Assembly (NCBI GenBank): GCA_035561315.1
Contig: DATMXR010000182.1
Span: forward strand, 1-17,331
Direction of reading: 5' to 3'
DNA length: 17,331 nt
Origin: JAEYLA01 sp035561315
GTDB taxonomy: Bacteria > Bacillota > Clostridia > Christensenellales > CAG-138
Numbering within the stretch: the stretch's first letter is position 1; the number at the start of each line of letters is the position of its first letter. The notes beneath the pieces were generated by a model that was given only the letters and a program-made list of their open reading frames with translations, was not told the origin of the DNA and made no database searches. Below are positions 1 to 6,078 of the stretch, in pieces. The translations under genes and the position numbers were made by a program.

Positions 1-2
1 GC

Positions 3-506
3 GCCTACGTGCTGGGCCAGCCGGGGCTCATCAACGCCCTTTACAACGTGGGCATCACCATGAACAGCGTCAACCCGGATTATGTGGTGGTGGGTGAAAG
101 CTACAGCCTCAATTATGAAATGCTCGAACGCGCTACTTACCTTGTCAACAAGGGTGCGCGCCTGATTGGCTGCAATTCCGACCTTACCGGCCCTACGGAA
201 CAAGGCCTGGCCCCCGCCTGCCGGGCTCTTATCGCGCCCATCGAACTTGCCACGGGAGTCAGCGCCTATTTTGTGGGCAAGCCCAACCCGCTTATGATGC
301 GCCATGCGTTAAGACAACTGCAGACACTGCCCGGCGATACCGCCATCGTGGGCGACCGGATGGATACGGATATCATGGCCGGCGTGGAAGCGGAAATTGA
401 TACGGTGCTTGTGCTGTCCGGCGTGACCTCGCGGGATATGCTGGTGAAGTTCCCGTACCGCCCCAAGTATGTGCTCGAGGGCGTGGGCGATATTCCGGAA
501 GCGTAG
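3..506 (+). CDS. HAD-IIA (NagD-like) sugar/nitrophenyl phosphatase, C-terminal part
   Basis: This is the 3' part of a haloacid dehalogenase superfamily hydrolase of the NagD/AraL/PGP type. The frame is open from the window edge (Ala-Tyr before the GTG at 9), so the true start and the N-terminal nucleophile motif lie upstream. Visible landmarks are GKPNPLMM, which carries the conserved HAD Lys, then VGDRMDTDI, the acidic metal-binding motif IV, followed by TDTVLVLSGVT, typical of the family C-terminus. Such enzymes dephosphorylate small phosphometabolites in the cytoplasm; the substrate cannot be told from this fragment. The stop lies 6 bp before the next gene on the same strand, so the two are probably co-transcribed. 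Confidence 0.88.
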   Translation, partial: AYVLGQPGLINALYNVGITMNSVNPDYVVVGESYSLNYEMLERATYLVNKGARLIGCNSDLTGPTEQGLAPACRALIAPIELATGVSAYFVGKPNPLMMRHALRQLQTLPGDTAIVGDRMDTDIMAGVEAEIDTVLVLSGVTSRDMLVKFPYRPKYVLEGVGDIPEA

Positions 507-512
507 CCGCAT

Positions 513-917
513 ATGAAAGCAACGAAAAAATGGCCGCTGATCGCGGCCGGGATCGTATTGCTTATCGCATTGGCGGGCGTATTGTTTTACCTGGACCGCG
601 TGGACCAGTATCAGAAGCATGTGGCGGGAATGACGATTGAAAACATCGATTTTTCCACGATTCCGGATGGGACGTACGAGGGTGCGGCGGACGAAACGTT
701 TATCCGCGTGAAGGTGCGCGTTACGGTCCGGGGCGGCGCGGTGACGGATATCGCGCTTATTGAGCATGAGAACGGGCGCGGGAAACCGGCGGAAGCGGTC
801 ATCGGGGAGATCATAGAACAGCAGACGCTCGCCGTGGATACCGTATCCGGCGCCACCAACTCCAGCGTCATGATTAAAAAAGCGGTGGAAAACGCGCTGC
901 GTCCGGCAAATGCATAA
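513..917 (+). CDS. Membrane-anchored FMN-binding domain protein
   Basis: The protein has 134 residues. It starts with a short basic segment and one hydrophobic helix (about residues 8-27), followed by an extracytoplasmic FMN-binding domain. Residues 109-115 read DTVSGAT, matching the D-x-x-S/T-G-A-T flavinylation motif in which the last Thr receives FMN covalently from an ApbE-type transferase (family knowledge). Similar small proteins work in extracellular electron transfer or Rnf/Nqr-like systems, or as standalone flavoproteins. No ApbE or other redox partner is visible here. It sits 6 bp behind the HAD phosphatase gene and has only a weak ribosome binding site (GGAA about 12 nt upstream), suggesting translation coupled to the upstream gene. 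Its end lies 3 bp from the convergent dCMP deaminase, with no terminator between. Confidence 0.85.
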   Translation: MKATKKWPLIAAGIVLLIALAGVLFYLDRVDQYQKHVAGMTIENIDFSTIPDGTYEGAADETFIRVKVRVTVRGGAVTDIALIEHENGRGKPAEAVIGEIIEQQTLAVDTVSGATNSSVMIKKAVENALRPANA

Positions 918-920
918 GGA

Positions 921-1409
921 TTACGCCGGGTCGGGCTCCAAATTTTCCGCCGGCTTTTCAAAGCGTTCCAGGCTGACGTTCGCCTGCTCGAATATCTCCA
1001 GGGAGAACGCGTCCGGGTAGCCTTCCGCGTATACCACGCGGGAAATGCCCGCGTTGACGATCATTTTTGCGCAGATCACGCAAGGCTGGTGCGTGCAGTA
1101 CAGCGTGGCCCCTTCTATGGAAACGCCCAGTTTCGCCGCCTGTATGATGGCGTTCTGCTCCGCGTGTATGGCGTAGCACAGCTCGTGCCGCGTTCCCGAA
1201 GGGATGTTGAGCTTCCGCCGCAGGCATTCGCCGCGCTCCACGCAGCTTTTGATGCCCGCCGGGGCGCCGTTGTAGCCCGTGGTGAGGATGCGCTTGTTCT
1301 TTACGATGATCGCGCCGATCTTGCGCCCTTCCTGGTAGCAGCTCGACCAGTTGGCGATGGACTTGCACAGGTCCATAAACCGGATATCCCATTTACCCCA
1401 TGTATACAA
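921..1409 (-). CDS. comEB: Deoxycytidylate (dCMP) deaminase, ComEB family
   Basis: This 162-residue cytoplasmic zinc enzyme deaminates dCMP to dUMP, feeding dTMP synthesis. The catalytic HAE signature is at residues 82-84 and PCVIC at 110-114, giving the His and two Cys zinc ligands and the proton-shuttling Glu. Extra Cys residues near positions 24, 56 and 62 fit the second structural metal site of the ComEB branch. The start appears to be TTG (1407-1409, encoding M-Y-T-W), because GGGGAGG sits 9 nt upstream and residues 1-13 align with the usual N-terminus. The next in-frame ATG would remove 11 conserved-looking residues. Its 3' end is 3 bp from the convergent FMN-protein gene. The gene symbol follows family usage; a role in competence is not implied. 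Confidence 0.93.
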   Translation of the reverse strand: MYTWGKWDIRFMDLCKSIANWSSCYQEGRKIGAIIVKNKRILTTGYNGAPAGIKSCVERGECLRRKLNIPSGTRHELCYAIHAEQNAIIQAAKLGVSIEGATLYCTHQPCVICAKMIVNAGISRVVYAEGYPDAFSLEIFEQANVSLERFEKPAENLEPDPA

Positions 1410-1439
1410 AGAAACGAACCTCCCCGCGCGGTTTTTCTT

Positions 1440-1448
1440 AGTATATCA
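1440..1448 (-). promoter_or_regulatory. Probable extended -10 promoter for the dCMP deaminase gene
   Basis: On the minus strand the sequence reads TGATATACT, a TG-n-TATACT extended -10, about 30 nt before the TTG start. The -35 region is only a T-rich stretch (positions 1463-1468), which is acceptable for extended -10 promoters. The predicted leader is short and contains the GGGGAGG ribosome binding site. This is a motif reading only. Confidence 0.4.
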
Positions 1449-1485
1449 CTTCACTTCGGCAGAAAAAAGAGAAAAAGCGCGGATA

Positions 1486-1521
1486 GCGGCCCCCCGGCTC
1501 GATTTTATGCCGGGGGGCCGC
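1486..1521. repeat. Strong GC-rich hairpin in the 1410-1726 intergenic region
   Basis: GCGGCCCCCCGGC (1486-1498) pairs perfectly, without Watson-Crick exceptions, with 1509-1521 around a 10-nt AT-rich loop. The stem has 13 bp and contains a run of six C opposite six G. No T tract follows on either strand, so it is not a standard intrinsic terminator. It lies upstream of the dCMP deaminase promoter and just before the repeated structured element. Confidence 0.6.
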
Positions 1522-1552
1522 CGCGATTCCGGGCGAGAAAGAAAAATCGCAC

Positions 1553-1721
1553 CAACATGCAGGGCGCTCCGCCGCCCTGCGAAAGGAAGAAGCTTGGAAG
1601 CATCCATATAAATCTGTCCAATCTGACGATATGTGCGCCAGATTGGACACCCTGCGTGTTGGGCTGCTGCGTCAGCCCAACACGGAAAAACTCAAAAAAG
1701 TGGCGTACGCCACTTTTTTGA
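1553..1721 (+). ncRNA. Repeated four-hairpin structured element, copy 1 (candidate RNA)
   Basis: No gene occupies this stretch. Read on the plus strand it begins CAACATG and folds into four consecutive hairpins. P0 is 1559-1566 with 1573-1580 (8 bp, 6-nt loop). P1 is 1615-1625 with 1639-1649 (11 bp), extended by CG/CG to a 7-nt loop. P2 is 1655-1666 with 1673-1684 (12 bp, 6-nt loop). P3 is a 30-bp perfect palindrome at 1692-1721 with A6 and T6 flanks and a GTGGC core, an intrinsic terminator shape in both directions. A second copy with the same architecture lies at 11467-11634. Segments conserved between copies outside the stems are CATCCATATAA before P1, ACACC(C/T)TGCG between P1 and P2, and CTC before P3. 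The element lies directly after the stop codon of the GerMN gene, so P3 can also terminate that minus-strand transcript. I recognise no named RNA family and see no convincing plus-strand promoter. Confidence 0.55.
1692..1721. terminator. Bidirectional intrinsic terminator (P3 of the repeated element)
   Basis: The palindromic arms TCAAAAAAGTGGCGT and ACGCCACTTTTTTGA give a stem ending in six U on either strand. It lies 5 bp past the stop codon of the minus-strand GerMN gene and would end that transcript, as well as any plus-strand RNA made from the structured element. Confidence 0.75.
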
Positions 1722-1726
1722 CCATA

Positions 1727-2698
1727 TTACCTGTATTCGTTATCGTAGATGGGAATCGCCATGGTTTCCACCGCGCCGCTGTCATAATCCTTGCCGTCCA
1801 CCTGTACCTGCAGGGAGGCGATGCTTGCCCCGAACTGCCTTGCGGTCAGCTGCATGCAGGTCAGCGCAAGCGCCTCAAGGTCCGGCGTATCGGAAATGTC
1901 GGCGAATTCCTTGGAGAAGTTCACGGTGGCCATATCGTCCACGACGGAGGCGGAAAGCACCTGCGTGCCCTCGGGGAAGCAATTGCGCAGCGCGGTATCC
2001 ACAGGGCCGAACACAAGCTCCCGCATGGCGACCTCAAGATCAGGCTCCTGCGCCACGGGCCGCGTGACGGGCACATGCAGGCTGCCGGACTGGTTGGGGA
2101 AGTACAGCGTTACGCGGTATTCCATATTTTCCCCGTCGGCGCTCACGGGCATCGGCTCCTCGTTGAGGGGCAGGGTGCGCATGGCGTCCTTCACCCGCGT
2201 GCCGTGGGAAAGCTTGCTTTTGATCTTGCCGTCAAACTTCAGCTGCACCTGGTCTATGGTCGAGAACTCCGTCAGCGTGTTGACTACGGCGGTCACAAGC
2301 GCCTGTTCGGCTTCCGCGCTCTCCAGGGCCGGAAGGTCCTTGATATTCAGCGTGGCCACGGCGTCGTCCGAAATGGAAAGCACGAACGTGACCCCCTGCG
2401 GCACGACGTTTTTAAGCCCCATCGCGGCTGCGGAAATCTGGTTATCCGCCGTATCCACAAGCTGGTTGAGCGCGGCGCGGCCAATGCCCTCCTCCCACGG
2501 CAGCAGCTTCATCACGGGGACCATCAGCCCGTCGTCGGTTTGGAAATACAATACGGTCCGGCGGAATCCGGCGTCGGAATCCACGGCCTGCTCCAGCCCT
2601 TTCTCGTTGAATACGCCGGTCGAGCAAGCGCTCATCAGCAATGCCAGCAGCAAGCACAACGCGAGTACCGCCGGCGTATAGCGTTTTTTGTGTAACAT
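1727..2698 (-). CDS. gerM: GerMN-domain lipoprotein (GerM-like spore germination protein)
   Basis: The 323-residue precursor has a lipoprotein signal: basic N-terminus, hydrophobic stretch at residues 10-23 and lipobox LMSAC with Cys25 as lipidation site. Two GerMN domains follow. The first spans about residues 45-165 (YFQTDDGLMVPVMKLLP near its start), the second about 190-310 (VTLYFPNQSGSLHVPVTRPV). The two-domain layout matches GerM of spore formers, which takes part in cortex formation and germination and assembles at the forespore/mother-cell interface (family knowledge). The ATG at 2698 is chosen because GGGGGG lies just upstream and it places the signal peptide at the N-terminus. An upstream in-frame start at 2800 would add 34 residues before the signal. 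Transcription ends at the palindrome at 1692-1721. Confidence 0.85.
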   Translation of the reverse strand: MLHKKRYTPAVLALCLLLALLMSACSTGVFNEKGLEQAVDSDAGFRRTVLYFQTDDGLMVPVMKLLPWEEGIGRAALNQLVDTADNQISAAAMGLKNVVPQGVTFVLSISDDAVATLNIKDLPALESAEAEQALVTAVVNTLTEFSTIDQVQLKFDGKIKSKLSHGTRVKDAMRTLPLNEEPMPVSADGENMEYRVTLYFPNQSGSLHVPVTRPVAQEPDLEVAMRELVFGPVDTALRNCFPEGTQVLSASVVDDMATVNFSKEFADISDTPDLEALALTCMQLTARQFGASIASLQVQVDGKDYDSGAVETMAIPIYDNEYR

Positions 2699-2780
2699 AA
2701 AATTCCCCCCGTTGCGCGTTTTTACAATACTTATTCGCACACGGGGGGAAGTATGTTGAAGTCCCAAAAAGGTTGTCATA

Positions 2781-2818
2781 CTAATCCGCATCTCATTCAT
2801 TCCGCTAAAGCGGATTAG
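2781..2818. repeat. Inverted repeat CTAATCCGC / GCGGATTAG
   Basis: A perfect 9-bp inverted repeat (2781-2789 and 2810-2818) overlaps a second, mutually exclusive hairpin, TCCGCT/AGCGGA (2801-2806 and 2809-2814, 2-nt loop). It lies in the gap between the GIY-YIG-like gene and the GerMN gene. It could be part of a leader, an operator or a small plus-strand RNA; the sequence does not decide. Confidence 0.45.
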
Positions 2819-2838
2819 CAGATACTATTTTCCTTAGC

Positions 2839-2866
2839 CGCGGACAAATATTTGTCCGCGTTTTAA
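2839..2866 (+). terminator. 22-bp palindrome followed by T-rich tract
   Basis: CGCGGACAAAT at 2839-2849 is followed immediately by its reverse complement (2850-2860), then TTTTAATTT on the plus strand. This has the shape of a plus-strand intrinsic terminator, yet no plus-strand gene precedes it. On the minus strand, where it lies just past the GIY-YIG-like gene stop, no T tract follows, so it may instead be an imperfect terminator or a dyad binding site. Confidence 0.5.
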
Positions 2867-2879
2867 TTTGAGAAAAGTA

Positions 2880-3176
2880 TCATTGGATCGGCTTTGCGTT
2901 GTGGATTTGCCGGTAGCGGAGCATAAGCGCAGATAAATGCGCGTCCAGTTCTTCGTCTGTCATGCCCGCTTCGGCCTCGCAGTTCTCAAGTATTTCAAAG
3001 GAAAGCCCGCCGTATTTTGCATACGCCCGCTGCAGTTCCGTGTACGGGCAGGCGTTCAATTTCAGCTCAAACAGCAGGCGTTTTCTGATTCCCGCGAGGT
3101 TGCGGCTAAAGCCCACAAAGCTTTTGCCGGAGTTTTCATCATACAGCCTATATACGCCGGCCTGAAGTTCCCGCAT
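2880..3176 (-). CDS. Small GIY-YIG nuclease-like protein
   Basis: This 98-residue protein resembles a single minimal GIY-YIG domain: GVYRLYD at residues 7-13, then SGKSFVGFSRNL at 16-27 corresponding to the GK-x-YIG-S-x-NL segment, and AYAKYGGLSFEILE at 51-64 resembling the KYG-x-x-F-x-x-x-LE block. Both signature tripeptides are altered (GVY instead of GIY, FVG instead of YIG), so catalytic activity is uncertain. The start lies only 5 nt after the stop of the PrsA-like gene, and no clear ribosome binding site is visible, pointing to translational coupling. Function is unassigned; UvrC-like or homing-type roles should not be assumed. Confidence 0.7.
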   Translation of the reverse strand: MRELQAGVYRLYDENSGKSFVGFSRNLAGIRKRLLFELKLNACPYTELQRAYAKYGGLSFEILENCEAEAGMTDEELDAHLSALMLRYRQIHNAKPIQ

Positions 3177-3181
3177 GCCGG

Positions 3182-4318
3182 TTACGGGGCCGGCGTGACG
3201 GCGCCTAAGCTGCGGATGCGGCCGATATAGCTGACGATGTCCGCTTCCTCCGTCCAGCGCTCTATTTCCTTTTCATATGCTTCCCGCTGAAGTATTTGAA
3301 GCGCGCGGGGCATATAGTCCGCCTTTATGTCTTCAAACGCGCGGTCCCCGCTTTGGAGCTGTTCCACCAGTTTGATGATATGGTAGCCGAACTGGCTCTT
3401 TATGGGCGCGGAATGGTCGCCCACGTTTGCAAGCGCCAGGCCCGCGGCCTTAAACTCCGGTACAAAGCTGGTGTTTGCGCCCAGCAGGTAGCCTAATGTC
3501 TTATTGGGTTCCGCCTGCATGCCGGGGTCGGTGCCATATTCCGCCATCAGCGCGTCAAAATCCTCTCCCGCGTCGATGCGCTTGATGAGATCGTTCGCGG
3601 CGGCCTCGTCCTCGACCAAAATATGCTTGACGCGCACGAACCCTTCGGGCACATACAGCGGCAGGCTGCCCGTGCCCGCATCGTAGGCGCTTTGCGCCGT
3701 CTCAAACGCGGAGGGATCCTCTTGATAAGCCGCGCGCTGCTCACTGAGCTCCGTTTCATAGCGGGCTTTGGCGTCTTCCTCCGTAAGCGTCACGGCGGAT
3801 TTCACCTGTTCCTCCAGCTTGACGGCAAGCGCGGATTTTTGCATATCCTGCTCCAGCCCGCTTAAAAACGATTGCGCCGTAAAGCCCTCGGCCTTGAGCG
3901 CGGCCTCGAAGTTTTTGTTTCCTGCAGCCTCGGCACCGTCCGATCCGTTTGCCCGGGCCTGCTCCACATAGGAGGAAAGCAAGGCGTCGTATTGCGCCTG
4001 GGCTTCCTTTGCGACGCCGGCCTTTTCCTCGTCGCTCAGCGCAAAGCCCTGGACTGCCGCCTGCTGGTAGATGACCTCGGTGCGCACAAGGGCGTTAAAC
4101 ACGCTGTCCTGCAGCGCCTTTAAATTCTCGGCGTTTTGCATATCGTACCCCGCCTGGCTGTACTGGGCGAGATACATGTTGAAGGGCGCTTCAAAATCCT
4201 TTTGCCTGATCTCCGTCTTGTTGACGGCGGCAATCACCGTATCCCCCGGGGCCTTCGCGCAGCCGAATATTCCAAACGCCATAAGCGCGCACAGGGCGGC
4301 TATAAAAAATCGTTTCAT
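3182..4318 (-). CDS. prsA: PrsA/SurA-like peptidyl-prolyl isomerase lipoprotein (PpiC domain)
   Basis: A 378-residue extracytoplasmic foldase precursor. Residues 1-20 form a lipoprotein signal ending GIFGC, with Cys20 the lipid attachment site. A SurA-N-like helical region (about 27-215) precedes a parvulin/PpiC rotamase domain (about 227-320), with RVKHILV at 229-235 and QFGYHIIKL at 309-317. Such proteins assist folding of secreted proteins at the outer face of the membrane. Length and layout fit clostridial PrsA homologues. The upstream promoter is at 4368-4397, and the gene is divergent from the IlvN-like gene. The GIY-YIG-like gene follows after 5 nt. Confidence 0.9.
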   Translation of the reverse strand: MKRFFIAALCALMAFGIFGCAKAPGDTVIAAVNKTEIRQKDFEAPFNMYLAQYSQAGYDMQNAENLKALQDSVFNALVRTEVIYQQAAVQGFALSDEEKAGVAKEAQAQYDALLSSYVEQARANGSDGAEAAGNKNFEAALKAEGFTAQSFLSGLEQDMQKSALAVKLEEQVKSAVTLTEEDAKARYETELSEQRAAYQEDPSAFETAQSAYDAGTGSLPLYVPEGFVRVKHILVEDEAAANDLIKRIDAGEDFDALMAEYGTDPGMQAEPNKTLGYLLGANTSFVPEFKAAGLALANVGDHSAPIKSQFGYHIIKLVEQLQSGDRAFEDIKADYMPRALQILQREAYEKEIERWTEEADIVSYIGRIRSLGAVTPAP

Positions 4319-4367
4319 GTTTTCCTCACAATTTAGCGCCCCTTATGACGGGGCGGCTCTTCCACTG

Positions 4368-4397
4368 ATTGTACTATCATTCCCGATGCTGTGTCAA
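4368..4397 (-). promoter_or_regulatory. Sigma-A-type promoter for the prsA-like gene
   Basis: On the minus strand TTGACA (4392-4397) and TACAAT (4368-4373) are separated by 18 bp: a perfect -35 box and a 5/6 -10 box. Transcription would start near 4361, leaving a leader of about 40 nt. Confidence 0.75.
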
Positions 4398-4454
4398 ACC
4401 AAGCGGGGCGTGCTTAACGGATATTTTATATTCTTTCCGCATGGAGGAATGTTG

Positions 4455-4460
4455 TATAAT
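4455..4460 (+). promoter_or_regulatory. Perfect -10 box TATAAT ahead of the IlvN-like gene
   Basis: TATAAT ends 31 nt before the ATG at 4492, with the ribosome binding site GGGAGGAA (4478-4485) between. The -35 region is weak (T-rich, around 4431-4437). The position rules out longer versions of the downstream ORF that would begin upstream of the predicted transcript start. Confidence 0.5.
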
Positions 4461-4491
4461 GGATAGAACAAGATGCAGGGAGGAATGGCAC

Positions 4492-4968
4492 ATGCCCGCA
4501 AGAGAAGCGCATATTCTCACCCTTACGGCGGACAACGAGTTTGGCGTGCTGACAAGAATCACGGCCCAGATCCGCAGGGAGGGCTGGAACATCAAAAGCC
4601 TCTCCGCGGAGGAAACCGCGGACCCTTCCATATCGCGCATCACGCTTGCGCTGCAATGCTTTGACGCCACGCTTCCGAGCGTTGCCGCAAGGCTTTCCCG
4701 CTTGGCCTGCGTGCGGCATGTAAGCGCGTATGATGAAAAGCGCTGCATCTGCCGGGAGCTTGCCGTGGCGCGCGTAAAGGACACGCCCGAAGCAAGGGCG
4801 GTAATCGGGCGGTTCGCGGCCCAGACGATCTCAAATGAAAACGGCGCGCTGCTCGTGCAGCTTGCCGAAACCCCCAAGGCGCTCGACGCGTTTTTGGAAG
4901 CGCTCAGGGGCGCGGGCGAAGTGGATTCCGCCCGCTCGGGCGCGATTACGCTGGAAAAAGAATATTAG
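4492..4968 (+). CDS. ACT-domain protein of the acetolactate synthase small subunit family
   Basis: The 158 residues align in order with IlvN/IlvH: an N-terminal ACT domain (about 5-75) carrying EFGVLTRITAQIRREGWNIK and then DPSISRITL, and a C-terminal domain (about 90-158) ending LVQLAETPKALDAFLEAL and ARSGAITL, equivalent to the family's VQL...LDAFL...ARSG. In the acetolactate synthase complex this subunit binds valine and activates the catalytic subunit. No catalytic subunit gene is in the window, and the sequence is divergent in the middle, so it may regulate a distant IlvB or have another role. The ATG at 4492 is chosen for its GGGAGGAA site 6 nt upstream and the family length. It is 24 bp ahead of the butyrate kinase gene. 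Confidence 0.8.
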   Translation: MPAREAHILTLTADNEFGVLTRITAQIRREGWNIKSLSAEETADPSISRITLALQCFDATLPSVAARLSRLACVRHVSAYDEKRCICRELAVARVKDTPEARAVIGRFAAQTISNENGALLVQLAETPKALDAFLEALRGAGEVDSARSGAITLEKEY

Positions 4969-4992
4969 CCGCGGCATAAAAGGAGAACGCCT

Positions 4993-6078
4993 ATGAGTGA
5001 ACAGAAGCTTTACCGCCTGCTTGTCATCAACCCCGGTTCCACCTCCACCAAAATCGGCATATTTGAAAACGAAGTTCTGCGGCATGAGGAGATCGCGCGG
5101 CATACGAAAGGGGAGCTCGAGAAGTTCCCGTCCATCGTGGACCAGAAGCATATGCGCCTTCAGTTTGTCGAGCGCGCGGTTGCGCAGATGGGGTACGATC
5201 TTTCCATGTTCGACGCCATCGTGGGCCGCGGCGGGCTGGTGGAGCCGATCGACAGCGGCGTATACCTCGTGAACAAACGGATGCTTGACGACCTCGTCCG
5301 CTCCTCGGCCGCCACCCACGCGTCCTCCCTGGGCGGCATCATGGCGGCGGAGCTTGCCGCGCAGGTGGGGAAAAGCGCGTATGTCGTGGACCCGGTGGTG
5401 GTGGACGAAATGGACCCGTACGCCAAGCTGACCGGCATGCCCGGCATCGAGCGGCGCAGCGTGTTCCACGCGCTCAACCAAAAGGCGGTGGCGCGGCGCT
5501 GCGCAAAGGAAATGGGCCGCGAGTATGAGGATTGCAGGCTGATCGTCGCGCATATGGGCGGCGGCATCACGGTGGGCGCGCACCGGTACGGGCGCGTCGT
5601 GGACGTGAACGACGGCCTGGCGGGCGAAGGCCCCTACAGCCCCGAGCGTACCGGCGGCATCCCCGCGGAGCCGCTCATCCGCATGTGCTTTTCCGGCGCG
5701 TATACGGAAAGGGAGCTCATTGACCGCGTGACAAGGGGCGGCGGCATGGGCGCGTACCTTGGCACCAACGACCTGCGCGCGTGCGAGCGCCTGATCAAGG
5801 AGGGGGACGATTACGCGGCGCTGGTGCTTGAATCCATGGCCTACCAGGTGTCCAAGGAGATCGGCGCGATGGTCGCCGTGCTCGAGGGCAGGGTGGACGC
5901 CATCGTATTGACGGGCGGGCTTGCCTACAGCAACCGGTTTACCGGGGCCATCAAAAACCGCGTGAGCCTGATCGCGCCAGTGCGGGTCTATCCGGGGGAA
6001 GACGAGCTCAGGGCCTTGGCCGAAGGCGTGCTCCGCGTGCTGCGCGGGGAGGAGCGCGCAAAGGAATACGATGGCTGA
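4993..6078 (+). CDS. buk: Butyrate kinase
   Basis: A 361-residue member of the acetate/butyrate kinase (ASKHA) family, which interconverts butyryl phosphate + ADP and butyrate + ATP in the cytoplasm. The phosphate-1 motif NPGSTSTKIG is at residues 13-22. GRGG follows near 77, SSLGG near 114, then the phosphate-2 segment HMGGGITVG and the adenosine segment LTGGLAYS near the C-terminus. Length fits butyrate kinase (about 355-360) rather than acetate kinase (about 400). A branched-chain acyl kinase specificity cannot be excluded. The ribosome binding site AGGAG lies 7 nt before the ATG. No phosphotransbutyrylase gene is adjacent. The last 8 bp overlap the next gene. Confidence 0.93.
   Translation: MSEQKLYRLLVINPGSTSTKIGIFENEVLRHEEIARHTKGELEKFPSIVDQKHMRLQFVERAVAQMGYDLSMFDAIVGRGGLVEPIDSGVYLVNKRMLDDLVRSSAATHASSLGGIMAAELAAQVGKSAYVVDPVVVDEMDPYAKLTGMPGIERRSVFHALNQKAVARRCAKEMGREYEDCRLIVAHMGGGITVGAHRYGRVVDVNDGLAGEGPYSPERTGGIPAEPLIRMCFSGAYTERELIDRVTRGGGMGAYLGTNDLRACERLIKEGDDYAALVLESMAYQVSKEIGAMVAVLEGRVDAIVLTGGLAYSNRFTGAIKNRVSLIAPVRVYPGEDELRALAEGVLRVLRGEERAKEYDG

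Noticed and set aside
1631..2695. Plus-strand open frame of 354 codons
   Set aside because: Antisense to the GerMN lipoprotein gene, which has a clear lipobox and two domains; the translation resembles no protein.
4831..5583. Minus-strand open frame of 250 codons
   Set aside because: Shadow of butyrate kinase and the IlvN-like gene, rich in His and Arg.
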